Positions 24,813 to 32,737 of a stretch of DNA of 64,000 bases are shown here, piece by piece. Origin of the DNA: Marmoricola sp. URHB0036 (lineage in GTDB: Bacteria; Actinomycetota; Actinomycetes; Propionibacteriales; Nocardioidaceae). Position 1 is the first letter of the stretch, and each line of letters begins with the position of its first letter. The stretch spans positions 186,001 to 250,000 of the forward strand of contig NZ_AUEP01000007.1 in the NCBI RefSeq assembly GCF_000426045.1, written 5' to 3'. The translations under genes and the position numbers were made by a program. The notes under the pieces were generated by a model, which was given only the letters and a program-made list of their open reading frames with translations, did not search any database and had not been told where the DNA came from.

Positions 24813-25820
24813 CTACGGGCGGTTGAACACCGTCCCCCTGGTGGGCGGTGGTGGCTCGAACGGCTTGAGCGCGAAGCAGCTGGCGACGTAGGCCCCCGAG
24901 TCGCTCGGCCACTGCGAGGCCGACCCGGGATAGGCGCGCCCGGCGACACCGCCCTTCGTGGCGGAGACCGAGTCGAGCAGCGTCTGGCAGACCTTGTCGA
25001 GCCTGGCGTACTCGGCGTCGCTGAGCGCGACGTACGCCCCGCGGGCGCCGGTGCGCACGGCCCGCTTGCCGTTGACCTGGCCGTTCTCGATGGCGGTGTT
25101 CAGGATCATCTCGCCGATGTCCTCGGCCTGGTGGCGACGACTGCAGGGCAGGTAGGTGCCCGGCGTGTTCAGGCACACCCGCGCGGTGATCGGCACCTTG
25201 CTGGTCGTGATGTCGGCGAAGCGGAGGGTCCCGGGCCGGTCCTGCTCGAAGGTGCAGACGAACTTCTTCTGGCCCTGGGCCCACAGGTCGGCCGGGAACG
25301 GGTCCCATGCCACGTGCAGCCCGCCGTTGACGTTCAGCGACGGGCCGAGCTGCACCGGCAGCCCCCCTGCCTTCCGTTGCGCCTGCCCGTAGGGGGTGCC
25401 CGCCATGCACAGGTCGTTCACCTGGTCGCGCACCTTGCGGTACAGCTCGGACTTCTGGTCGAGCAGGTCGGCGTAGTCCTTGATCCGGGCGGTCAGCTGC
25501 GGCGAGACCTCGACGACGTTGTAGAGCTCGAGCGAGTGCGGCGAGGAGCAGTCGATCTCGTCGGTGAACGCCGCGTCGTCGCGCATGGCGTCGCCGAGGG
25601 TGGAGTCGCCTCCGGCGTACTTGTCCACCCAGGCGTCGAACGCCTTGGCGCCCAACGCGTCGGGGAGCTGCTGGTCGCCCCAGCAGGTGTCGGCCGTCAA
25701 CGTCTTGACGGGCTGGTCGGCCGTCGACTCGCGCTTGGGCGCGGTGGCCTCGCTGCTGCAGGCGGTGAGACCGATCAGGAGGGCCGCGGCCGCGATCGTT
25801 CCGGCGACGCGTGTGGACAT
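24813..25820 (-). CDS. Secreted lipoprotein with Septum_form-like region
   Basis: A 335-residue lipoprotein: signal peptide AAAALLIGLTAC (lipobox LTAC), then a Ser/Thr-rich linker and a domain with several Cys residues (TCWGD, DCSSPHSLELY, LCMAGTPYG, FVCTFEQ, VCLNTPGTYLPCS). It ends WPSDSGAYVASCFAL, which resembles the actinobacterial Septum_form family. Paired Cys suggest disulfides outside the cell. Function unknown. It lies five bases downstream of the amidase gene on the same strand, so a wall-related role is plausible. Confidence 0.65.
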   Translation of the reverse strand: MSTRVAGTIAAAALLIGLTACSSEATAPKRESTADQPVKTLTADTCWGDQQLPDALGAKAFDAWVDKYAGGDSTLGDAMRDDAAFTDEIDCSSPHSLELYNVVEVSPQLTARIKDYADLLDQKSELYRKVRDQVNDLCMAGTPYGQAQRKAGGLPVQLGPSLNVNGGLHVAWDPFPADLWAQGQKKFVCTFEQDRPGTLRFADITTSKVPITARVCLNTPGTYLPCSRRHQAEDIGEMILNTAIENGQVNGKRAVRTGARGAYVALSDAEYARLDKVCQTLLDSVSATKGGVAGRAYPGSASQWPSDSGAYVASCFALKPFEPPPPTRGTVFNRP

Positions 25821-25824
25821 GGGC

Positions 25825-26637
25825 TCAGCGTCGCAGATAGGTCCGAATCCCCCGGACGACGGCGGCTGCGTAGCGCGCCCGGCCCGGGGCGGAGGTCATC
25901 CGGCGCGCGTCGGTCGCGTTGCGCATGTTGCCGATCTCGATCATCGCGACGGGGACGTCGGACATGTTCAGCGTGCCGAGGTCGCTGCGGACGTCCAGGC
26001 CGCTGCCGCCGCCGATGTAGTTCGACCGCGGGACCCCGCCACGGGTCAGCGACGTGCGCAGCACCTTGGCCAGCCGCAAGGACGCCGTGGCGATGTCGGT
26101 CGTCCAGGGCTTGCGGCGCGTCGGCGCGATCACGTGGAAGCCGTGGTCGGACGACGGCGCCCCGTCGGCGTGCAGCGACACCGTCAGGCGGGCGCCGACC
26201 CTCCTCCCGAACCGGCCGCGGGCATCGACGCACGGACCCCACTTCGTGACGCTGTTGGTCACCCGCGTCATCCGGACCCTGGCGCCGAGCGCCTCGAGCC
26301 GGCGCTTCACGGCCTGTGAGAGCCGGAAGTTCACGGTCGCCTCGGGTACGCCGCTGTTGGTGGCCGCACCGGTGGTGTTGCACGGCTTGGTGAAGCCGCC
26401 GGCCTGGACGGGGCGGTTGATCTCCCGGGTGTGCCGGCTGTTGCCGAGCTGGTGCCCGGGGTCCAGCGCGATGACCAGCCCGTGCAGGGGCTTCGCTGCG
26501 GCCCGGGCACTGCCGGCCTGGACAGCGGGGGTCGATCCCGTCGAGTCGGCCACGCTGGTCGCGGTGAGCGCGGGCAGCGTCGTACCCGCCACCGTCACGG
26601 CGACGAGCACGGCCAGCATGCGTGGCAAAACGGACAC
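25825..26637 (-). CDS. N-acetylmuramoyl-L-alanine amidase (Amidase_3)
   Basis: A 270-residue exported peptidoglycan hydrolase. A signal peptide (RMLAVLVAVTVAGTTLPAL) precedes an Amidase_3 zinc domain: DPGHQLG (His), PEATVNFRLSQA (Glu), VSLHADGAPSSDHGF (His) and AMIEIGNMRN (catalytic Glu). It cuts the amide between muramic acid and the stem peptide. GTG 26637 is chosen because TATCGT ends seven bases upstream; ATG 26619 is the alternative. Confidence 0.9.
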   Translation of the reverse strand: MSVLPRMLAVLVAVTVAGTTLPALTATSVADSTGSTPAVQAGSARAAAKPLHGLVIALDPGHQLGNSRHTREINRPVQAGGFTKPCNTTGAATNSGVPEATVNFRLSQAVKRRLEALGARVRMTRVTNSVTKWGPCVDARGRFGRRVGARLTVSLHADGAPSSDHGFHVIAPTRRKPWTTDIATASLRLAKVLRTSLTRGGVPRSNYIGGGSGLDVRSDLGTLNMSDVPVAMIEIGNMRNATDARRMTSAPGRARYAAAVVRGIRTYLRR

Positions 26638-26654
26638 GCAGGCCACGATAGACT
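26638..26654. promoter_or_regulatory. Overlapping divergent -10 elements: amidase and typA
   Basis: On the minus strand TATCGT (26645-26650) ends seven bases before the amidase GTG. On the plus strand TAGACT (26649-26654) is a candidate -10 for typA, about 90 bases before its ATG. The hexamers share two bases, so polymerase binding may be mutually exclusive. Confidence 0.45.
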
Positions 26655-26698
26655 CGACGGCGCGCCTCTCGGCGCCGAACCCCATTTCCCCGACACCT

Positions 26699-26728
26699 GT
26701 CTGCCAGCGCGCCCGCGGGCGGGCAGAC
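26699..26728 (+). promoter_or_regulatory. Hairpin in the typA 5' leader
   Basis: GTCTGCC (26699-26705) pairs with GGCAGAC (26722-26728), with a GC-rich inner stem. It ends immediately before the GGAAGG ribosome site (26729-26734) and may influence typA translation. Confidence 0.45.
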
Positions 26729-26742
26729 GGAAGGCCACAGGC

Positions 26743-28653
26743 ATGAGCACCGCCGACCAGACCAACTCCCAGCGGCAGGTCCGCGCCGACCTGCGCAACG
26801 TCGCCATCGTTGCCCACGTCGACCACGGCAAGACGACGCTGGTCGACAAGATGCTGTGGCAGGGCGGCGCCTTCGGCGAGCACCAGCACGTCGACGAACG
26901 AGCGATGGACTCGGGCGACCTCGAGCGCGAGAAGGGCATCACCATCCTCGCGAAGAACACCGCGATCCACTACGCCGGCCCGTCCGCCGGCGGCAAGCCG
27001 ATGACGATCAACATCATCGACACCCCGGGCCACGCCGACTTCGGAGGCGAGGTCGAGCGCGGGCTGTCGATGGTCGACGGCATCGTCCTCCTGGTCGACG
27101 CCTCCGAGGGGCCGCTGCCACAGACCCGGTTCGTGCTGCGCAAGGCGCTGAACGCCGACATGCCCGTCGTGCTGGTCGTCAACAAGGTCGACCGCGGCGA
27201 CGCCCGCATCGCCGAGGTCGTGGACGAGACCTACGAGCTGTTCATGGACCTGCTCGACGAGTCGCACAGCCAGGACGCACTCGACTTCCCCGTCGTCTAT
27301 GCCTCGGCCAAGGCCGGCCGGGCGTCGCTGGAGATGCCCGAGAACGGCGGCCTGCCGGACTCCGAGGACCTCGAGCCGCTGTTCAGGACGATCCTCGAGA
27401 CGATCCCGGCGCCCGTCTACACCGAGGGCGCACCGCTGCAGGCCCACGTCACCAACCTCGACGCCTCGCCGTTCCTCGGCCGGCTCGCACTGGTCCGGGT
27501 CCGCGAGGGCACGCTGCGGAAGAACCAGACCGTGGCCTGGATGAAGACCGACGGCAGCAAGCAGAACGTCAAGATCACCGAGCTGCTGGTCACCGAGGCA
27601 CTCGAGCGCAAGCCGGGCGAGTCGGCCGGTCCCGGCGACATCGTCGCGATCGCCGGCATCCCCGACATCATGATCGGCGAGACCCTGGCCGACGCCGAGA
27701 ACCCGGTGGCGCTGCCGCTCATCAAGGTCGACGAGCCGGCGATCTCGATGACGATCGGCATCAACACCTCCCCGCTCGCGGGCCGCGGCCCGACCAAGAA
27801 CACCAAGGTCACCGCGCGGCTGGTCAAGGACCGCCTCGACAAGGAGCTGGTCGGCAACGTCTCGCTCAAGATCCTGGACACCGAGCGCCCCGACGCCTGG
27901 GAGGTCCAGGGCCGTGGCGAGCTGGCGCTGGCGATCCTGGTGGAGCAGATGCGGCGCGAGGGCTTCGAGCTGACCGTCGGCAAGCCGCAGGTGGTCACGC
28001 GCGAGGTCAACGGCAAGGTGCACGAGCCGGTCGAACGGCTCACCATCGACGCACCCGAGGAGTACCTCGGCACGATCACGCAGCTGATGGCCGTCCGCAA
28101 GGGCCGGATGGAGCAGATGACCAACCACGGCACCGGGTGGGTGCGGATGGAGTTCCTGGTGCCGGCGCGCGGACTGATCGGCTTCCGCACCGAGTTCCTG
28201 ACGGACACCCGCGGCACCGGCATCGCCCACCACGTCTTCGAGGGCTACGAGCCGTGGGCCGGCGAGATCAAGTCGCGCTCGCAGGGCTCACTGGTCGCCG
28301 ACCGGTCGGGCGCCGTGACGGCGTACGCCATGACCAACCTGCAGGAGCGCGGCGTCCTCTTCGTGGAGCCGACGACCGAGGTCTACGAGGGAATGATCGT
28401 CGGCGAGAACTCGCGGGCCGACGACATGGACGTGAACATCACCAAGGAGAAGAAGCAGACCAACATCCGGTCCGCCACCTCCGACAACTTCGAGAAGCTG
28501 ATCCCGCCGAAGAGGCTCTCCCTCGAGCAGTCGCTGGAGTTCTGCCGCGAGGACGAGTGCGTCGAGGTCACCCCCGACGCCGTACGCATCCGCAAGGTGC
28601 ACCTCGACGCCCACGACCGGGCCAAGAGTGCTGCTCGGGCTCGGAAGGGCTGA
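26743..28653 (+). CDS. typA: Ribosome-associated GTPase TypA/BipA
   Basis: A 636-residue translational GTPase. G motifs are [10 protein letters not shown] (P-loop), GITILAKN (switch I), [10 protein letters not shown] and NKVD. Domains II, III and V follow and the C-terminal BipA-specific domain is complete ([32 protein letters not shown]). It helps ribosome assembly and stress adaptation. GGAAGG precedes ATG 26743. Confidence 0.95.
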   Translation: MSTADQTNSQRQVRADLRNVAIVAHVDHGKTTLVDKMLWQGGAFGEHQHVDERAMDSGDLEREKGITILAKNTAIHYAGPSAGGKPMTINIIDTPGHADFGGEVERGLSMVDGIVLLVDASEGPLPQTRFVLRKALNADMPVVLVVNKVDRGDARIAEVVDETYELFMDLLDESHSQDALDFPVVYASAKAGRASLEMPENGGLPDSEDLEPLFRTILETIPAPVYTEGAPLQAHVTNLDASPFLGRLALVRVREGTLRKNQTVAWMKTDGSKQNVKITELLVTEALERKPGESAGPGDIVAIAGIPDIMIGETLADAENPVALPLIKVDEPAISMTIGINTSPLAGRGPTKNTKVTARLVKDRLDKELVGNVSLKILDTERPDAWEVQGRGELALAILVEQMRREGFELTVGKPQVVTREVNGKVHEPVERLTIDAPEEYLGTITQLMAVRKGRMEQMTNHGTGWVRMEFLVPARGLIGFRTEFLTDTRGTGIAHHVFEGYEPWAGEIKSRSQGSLVADRSGAVTAYAMTNLQERGVLFVEPTTEVYEGMIVGENSRADDMDVNITKEKKQTNIRSATSDNFEKLIPPKRLSLEQSLEFCREDECVEVTPDAVRIRKVHLDAHDRAKSAARARKG

Positions 28654-28661
28654 GGCGGTAC

Positions 28662-28680
28662 GGCGAGCTCGTCACTCGCC
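28662..28680. terminator. Weak hairpin between typA and the M4 protease gene
   Basis: GGCGAG and CTCGCC form a short stem with a seven-base loop in the 18-base gap between convergent genes and the protease stop region. Confidence 0.35.
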
Positions 28681-29955
28681 CAGCACCAGCCGCGCCAGCT
28701 CGCGGAGGTCCTCGGTCAGCTGGTGCTCGTGCACCAGCGTCTGGATGCTCAGGTAGCTGAATCGGTAGACGTAGCGGTCCGGGCGCGGCTCGTCGCCGCC
28801 GACGGCGCGGAAGTCGATGCGCTGCACCAGGCGGCGTACGGCGGGGGCGCGCGGGTCGGTGGAGTCGAGGTCGACGGCGCCCTCCTTGGTCATCCCGGCG
28901 AAACCTCCGCTGCGGGTGACCTGGACGACCAGGCCCGGGCTCGGCGTCGGGGTCGGTCCGCCGGTCGATGACCCCGCTCCGGTGACGCCGACGGTGTCCC
29001 AGGCGTCCTGCACGGCGCCGGAGTGCTCGCCGGCGGCCGAGACCGTGGCCGCGGCGAAGGTGGCGAAGTCGCTGTCGGCCGACAGGCCGGAGGTGAGGGC
29101 GGCGTACCAGATCCGGCCGGCGCCGCTCCAGGACTCGCCGCCGATCGCGCGGGCCGCCAGCACGAACGCACGGTTGGGGATGCCGCTGTTGAGGTGTACG
29201 CCGCCGTTGTCGTCGGTCGTGTCGACGTAGTCCGCCATCGAGCCGACCTGGGGGTCCTGGCCGATCTGCGGGTCGTCGTACGCCGTGCCGGGGTCGGACA
29301 TCGAGCGCAGCGCCCGGCCTTTGATGCCGGGCAGGAAGATGCCCTCCCCGACCAGCCAGTCGGCGCCGGCAGCATCCTGGCCGAGGTGGCGCTGCTTGAT
29401 GCAGGCGCCGAAGACGTCGGACATCGACTCGTTGAGCGCACCGGACTGGCCCTGATAGGTCAGGTCGGCCGTGAACTGCGTGACCGCGTGCGACAGCTCG
29501 TGCCCGAGCACGTCGATGGGCTTGGTGAACCGGTCGAAGACCCGGCCGTCCCCGTCGCCGAAGACCAGCTGGGTGCCGTCCCAGAAGGCGTTGTCGTAGT
29601 CCTGCTCGTAGTGCACCGTGGCGACCACGGTGGCCCCGCGGTCGTCGTACGACGAACGCCCGAAGTCGCTGAACAGGGCCAGCGACTCGGTGATGCCCGT
29701 CGCGGCCTCGTCGACGGTGACGTCCCCGCTGTCGGGCTGCCCGGCCGCACGGACCAGCCGACCGGGCAGGGTCGAGCCGTTGGCAGCGTCGTGGATCTCC
29801 CAGGCGCCGCTGCCAGCCGCTGCCGGGGCCACGGTGGGCCGGGCTCTCAGCTGCTCGTCGATGACCTGGGTACGGCGGCCGCACGCGGCCAGGTCCTCGT
29901 CAGGCGCCTGCGCCAGGCGCTCCAGCAGATATCCCGGGATGAAGTGACAACGCAT
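28672..29955 (-). CDS. M4 (protealysin-like) metallopeptidase fused to an emfourin-like inhibitor domain
   Basis: A 427-residue protein in three parts. Residues 1-45 resemble the short protealysin propeptide ([14 protein letters not shown]). Residues about 52-327 are an M4 catalytic domain with HELSH (His152, Glu153, His156), third ligand Glu in NESMSD (about 176) and the later active-site His in [11 protein letters not shown] (about 254). After a Thr/Pro linker (about 328-342), residues 343-427 resemble emfourin, the protein inhibitor of protealysins ([21 protein letters not shown]). No signal peptide is visible, as for protealysins. A built-in inhibitor implies controlled activation. ATG 29955 is preferred to GTG 29964. 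Confidence 0.85.
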   Translation of the reverse strand: MRCHFIPGYLLERLAQAPDEDLAACGRRTQVIDEQLRARPTVAPAAAGSGAWEIHDAANGSTLPGRLVRAAGQPDSGDVTVDEAATGITESLALFSDFGRSSYDDRGATVVATVHYEQDYDNAFWDGTQLVFGDGDGRVFDRFTKPIDVLGHELSHAVTQFTADLTYQGQSGALNESMSDVFGACIKQRHLGQDAAGADWLVGEGIFLPGIKGRALRSMSDPGTAYDDPQIGQDPQVGSMADYVDTTDDNGGVHLNSGIPNRAFVLAARAIGGESWSGAGRIWYAALTSGLSADSDFATFAAATVSAAGEHSGAVQDAWDTVGVTGAGSSTGGPTPTPSPGLVVQVTRSGGFAGMTKEGAVDLDSTDPRAPAVRRLVQRIDFRAVGGDEPRPDRYVYRFSYLSIQTLVHEHQLTEDLRELARLVLGE

Positions 29956-29993
29956 GAGTGCCACGTTCCCCCGGGAACGCGGCCATCACAAGG

Positions 29994-30275
29994 TCAGCGG
30001 CGGCGGGTGACCGACGCCAGGGCCGGCCGGGCGTCGAGGATGTAGACGAACGCCGCCACGGTGCCCGCGAGCAGGAGCAGCAGGCTGGGGAGCAGCAGGT
30101 CGCAGGCCACCGCGAGGCCGAGGATCAGCAGCCACGCGGGCTTGGTCATCTTGCCCGCCGCCGGGAACGCGTCCGTGGGCCGCGTGGCGGCGTCGATGAA
30201 GGCAAAGACCTTCACCGCCAGGAGCGCATAGAAGACGATGCGCATGACTTCGCTCTCCAACCCGAACACGTTCAC
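29994..30275 (-). CDS. DUF2516 small membrane protein
   Basis: A 93-residue protein with two to three membrane segments (RIVFYALLAVKVFAFIDAA, PAWLLILGLAVACDLL, LLLLLAGTVAAFVYILDA) and the RPTDAFPAAGKMTKPAW loop typical of DUF2516. It corresponds to the small membrane gene after hbhA in mycobacteria (Rv0476). Function unknown. GTG 30275 is chosen over ATG 30245 because TACTCT ends seven bases upstream and family N-termini extend this far. Confidence 0.85.
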   Translation of the reverse strand: MNVFGLESEVMRIVFYALLAVKVFAFIDAATRPTDAFPAAGKMTKPAWLLILGLAVACDLLLPSLLLLLAGTVAAFVYILDARPALASVTRRR

Positions 30276-30288
30276 GCAGACCAGAGTA
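30276..30288 (-). promoter_or_regulatory. Leaderless -10 element of the DUF2516 gene
   Basis: TACTCT (30283-30288), then GGTCTGC and GTG 30275. It gives this gene its own promoter downstream of the hbhA terminators. Confidence 0.6.
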
Positions 30289-30330
30289 CCGGCGGGACGC
30301 AGCATCCGGGCGCACCATCCGGACGCAGCA

Positions 30331-30359
30331 ACGGGCCCCCGGGAAACCCGGGGGCCCGT
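30331..30359 (-). terminator. Strong hairpin terminator downstream of hbhA-like gene
   Basis: ACGGGCCCCCGGG pairs perfectly with CCCGGGGGCCCGT (13 bp) around loop AAA, about 75 bases past the hbhA-like stop. Confidence 0.8.
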
Positions 30360-30403
30360 CGGCCCGACTCTGGCGAAGGGAGGGGTCACCAGAGGTCGGA
30401 CTA

Positions 30404-30425
30404 CTCGTCACCCGTCGGTGACGAG
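30404..30425 (-). terminator. First hairpin after the hbhA-like gene
   Basis: CTCGTCACC and GGTGACGAG form a perfect 9-bp stem with loop CGTC, eight bases past the stop. With the 13-bp hairpin beyond it this makes a tandem terminator. Confidence 0.65.
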
Positions 30426-30432
30426 CGTTCGA

Positions 30433-31131
30433 TCAGGCCGAGGCGCTGGTGGCCGAGGCCTGCGTCGCGGTGGTCTTCTTGGCGGTGCTCTTCTTGGCAG
30501 CGGTCTTCTTCGCGGTGGTCGCGCCACCCTTGGCGCCGCCCTGCGCGGTCGCCTTCTTGGCGGCCGGCTTGGACTGGTTGCCCGCAGCCTTGGTCGCGGC
30601 GGCGTTGGAGGCCGGGGCGTTCCTGGCCGCGCCCTTCTTGGCAGCCTGACGACGCGCCACGGTGGACTTGGCCGGAGCCTTGCGTACGGCGGTGACAGCC
30701 TTCACGCCGTCCTTGCGGATGGCGGCCACGAGCTTCTCGCCACGGTCGGCGAGGTCGCCGTAGGCCTTGGTCAGCTCGGTGACGGCCTCCTCGACCTGCG
30801 CCTGGACCTTGGCCGGAAGGGCCTTGGCGTCCTTCTGCAGCTCGGTGACCCGGGCCTCGAACTTGGCCTGCGCGTCCTTGGCGTCCTTCTGGAGCTCGTC
30901 GATGCGGGCGTTGACCAGCGTGACGGCCTGGCCCTGGAGGGCCTTGGGGTCGCGCTCGATCTTGCTGACGCGGGACTGGACGCCGGTGAGGCGCTCCTGC
31001 GCCTGCTTCTGCGCCTCGGCGGTGTAGCCACGAGCGAGCTCGTAGGCGATCTCGGTCGCGCCGGCAACGGCGTACAGCGGCTTGACGGCCTCGGCCTTCA
31101 GCTGCTCGACATTGAACTGGGTCTTAGCCAT
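30433..31131 (-). CDS. hbhA: Heparin-binding hemagglutinin-like coiled-coil protein
   Basis: A 232-residue HbhA-like protein. Residues 1-30 match the HbhA start (MAKTQFNVEQLKAEAVKPLYAVAGATEIAYE in pattern). Residues about 35-140 form a long coiled coil (RVSKIERDPKALQ, ELQKDAKDAQAKFE). From about 150 the tail is Lys/Ala/Thr-rich (AAKKATAQ, AKKTAAKKSTAKKTT), like the heparin/DNA-binding tail of HbhA and histone-like proteins. In mycobacteria HbhA is a surface adhesin also tied to lipid bodies. AAGGAGA precedes the ATG; it lies one base after the XRE gene stop. Confidence 0.85.
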   Translation of the reverse strand: MAKTQFNVEQLKAEAVKPLYAVAGATEIAYELARGYTAEAQKQAQERLTGVQSRVSKIERDPKALQGQAVTLVNARIDELQKDAKDAQAKFEARVTELQKDAKALPAKVQAQVEEAVTELTKAYGDLADRGEKLVAAIRKDGVKAVTAVRKAPAKSTVARRQAAKKGAARNAPASNAAATKAAGNQSKPAAKKATAQGGAKGGATTAKKTAAKKSTAKKTTATQASATSASA

Positions 31132-31132
31132 G

Positions 31133-31576
31133 TCAATCTCCTTCGATGATGATGGTGGTGGTGTCGAGCCCCGGTTCCTCGATGAGAGGTGCGGGCTCGG
31201 ATGCTGCTGTGTCGTGCACGTTCTCGGCGACCGTCCTGAACGACTGGTAGACGTCGAGGAGGGACTGCTTCTGCCGCTCGCTGAGCACCGGGTCCCCGAG
31301 GATGGCCAGCTCCACGGAGCGGACCTGACCGTCGTCAGGGTTCAAGATCCCCGCCTGCACGTAGAGCTGCTCGGCAGAGATCCGGAGTGCCTTGGCGAGC
31401 TGTTGCAGCACCTCGGCGGACGGCCTGCGCAGACCACGTTCGATCTGGCTCAGGTAGGGGTTGGACACGCCGGTCTGCTCCGCCAGCTGCCGCAGCGAGA
31501 GCTGGGCATTGACGCGCTGCTCGCGGAGGTACTCCCCGAGCGACTCGACGGTCTTCCCGACCTTGATCTTGGCCAT
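31133..31576 (-). CDS. XRE-family regulator upstream of hbhA
   Basis: A 147-residue protein with an N-terminal helix-turn-helix (LREQRVNAQLSLRQLAEQTGVSNPYLSQIERGLRRPSAEVL in pattern) and an acidic C-terminus. It is the equivalent of Rv0474, which precedes hbhA in mycobacteria. It probably controls the hbhA-like gene with which it shares an mRNA. Upstream, TTGCTTTTGCTTGC (about 31596-31609 on the minus strand) is a direct repeat that could be an operator. Confidence 0.88.
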   Translation of the reverse strand: MAKIKVGKTVESLGEYLREQRVNAQLSLRQLAEQTGVSNPYLSQIERGLRRPSAEVLQQLAKALRISAEQLYVQAGILNPDDGQVRSVELAILGDPVLSERQKQSLLDVYQSFRTVAENVHDTAASEPAPLIEEPGLDTTTIIIEGD

Positions 31577-31723
31577 GGCTCCATGGTGCTAACTCCTGCA
31601 AGCAAAAGCAACCGAGAACACGGTGAAGGTGGTCACAAAACCCATATCTCACGATGTAAACACGTCGTTTGAGGTGCTAGCCAGCAGCAAACGCGGAGGT
31701 CAGAGGGCTATCGGCACCGATCG

Positions 31724-32695
31724 TCAGGACGAGCTCGGGGCGACGGCCCGGATCTCACCCACCGGTCGCCCGCCGCCGAGCAGCACCGCCTCGCCCGTGC
31801 GCCGCACCGCGTCACCGTCCACACCGGGCTCAGCCGTCACGCCGAGCCCCTCGAGCAACGCCGCCATCACCACCGGCCGCGCGCGGGCCGCGCCGTCGTC
31901 GGTCTTCGTCGCGAAGGCGCGGCCGTCGGGCAGGGCGACCGCGTAGCAGGACTCGGCGCCGGCCTTCCCGATGGCGCCCGGGACGGCCCGGAGCAGGGCG
32001 AGCTCGTCGCGCCGGGTGCCCGACACGTACTCGGGATGCGACCGGATGGCGGAGGCGATGGCGAAGGCCGGCCCCGTCGACGCCCGGGCGAGGCGGGCGA
32101 AGGCGCGCGCCAGACCGGTCAACGACGTCGACAGCAGCGGGGCGCCGCACCCGTCGGTCGCCACGTGCTCGACCGCCTCCCCCGTCGTGCGGGCGAAGGT
32201 CCCGGCGATCGCCTGCTGGAGAGGATGGTCGGCAGCGAGATAGGTCTCGGTGGGCCAGCCGTTGACGACACAGGTCGCGAGCATGGCTGCGTGCTTGCCC
32301 GAGCAGTTCATCAGCACCGGCGCCTGGGACTGCCCGGCCCGGATCAGCTCCTCACGCCGGTCGTCGTCCAGGGGCCAGTCCGGCGGCGTCTGGAGCGCCC
32401 CCTCGTCGAGACCGGCCGAGTCGAGGATCCGGCGTACGCCCTCGACGTGGAACGCCTCTCCCGAGTGCGAGGCGCAGGCCAGCGCCAGCAGCTCGCCGTC
32501 CAGCGAGAGGCCGGCCTCGAGCATGCCCAGGGCCTGGACCGGCTTGTTGCACGACCGCGGCAGCATTGGGCTCTCGACGTCACCGGCGGCAGCCAGCACG
32601 GTGCCGTCGCGGTCCAGCACCACCCAGGAGCCGTAGTGGTGCCCCTCGACGAAGCCGGAGCGGACGATCTCTGCGATGACGACGGGGGCTGTCAT
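31724..32695 (-). CDS. Asparaginase family protein (L-asparaginase II type)
   Basis: A 323-residue protein of the actinobacterial/rhizobial asparaginase II family: VVIAEIVRSGFVEGHHYGSWVVLD at the start, MLPRSCNKPVQALGML, ALACASHSGE, MNCSGKHAAMLA and TDGCGAPLLSTSLTGLARAFA. It should hydrolyse asparagine in the cytoplasm (no signal peptide). ATG 32695 has TAGCGT seven bases upstream. It is divergent from the APS kinase gene. Confidence 0.9.
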   Translation of the reverse strand: MTAPVVIAEIVRSGFVEGHHYGSWVVLDRDGTVLAAAGDVESPMLPRSCNKPVQALGMLEAGLSLDGELLALACASHSGEAFHVEGVRRILDSAGLDEGALQTPPDWPLDDDRREELIRAGQSQAPVLMNCSGKHAAMLATCVVNGWPTETYLAADHPLQQAIAGTFARTTGEAVEHVATDGCGAPLLSTSLTGLARAFARLARASTGPAFAIASAIRSHPEYVSGTRRDELALLRAVPGAIGKAGAESCYAVALPDGRAFATKTDDGAARARPVVMAALLEGLGVTAEPGVDGDAVRRTGEAVLLGGGRPVGEIRAVAPSSS

Positions 32696-32708
32696 GCGTC
32701 GGACGCTA
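32696..32708 (-). promoter_or_regulatory. Leaderless -10 element of the asparaginase gene
   Basis: TAGCGT (32703-32708) then CCGACGC and ATG 32695. No Shine-Dalgarno sequence. Confidence 0.55.
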
Positions 32709-32737
32709 TCGGGCGCCCGTTCTGGCACCATTGCCCG

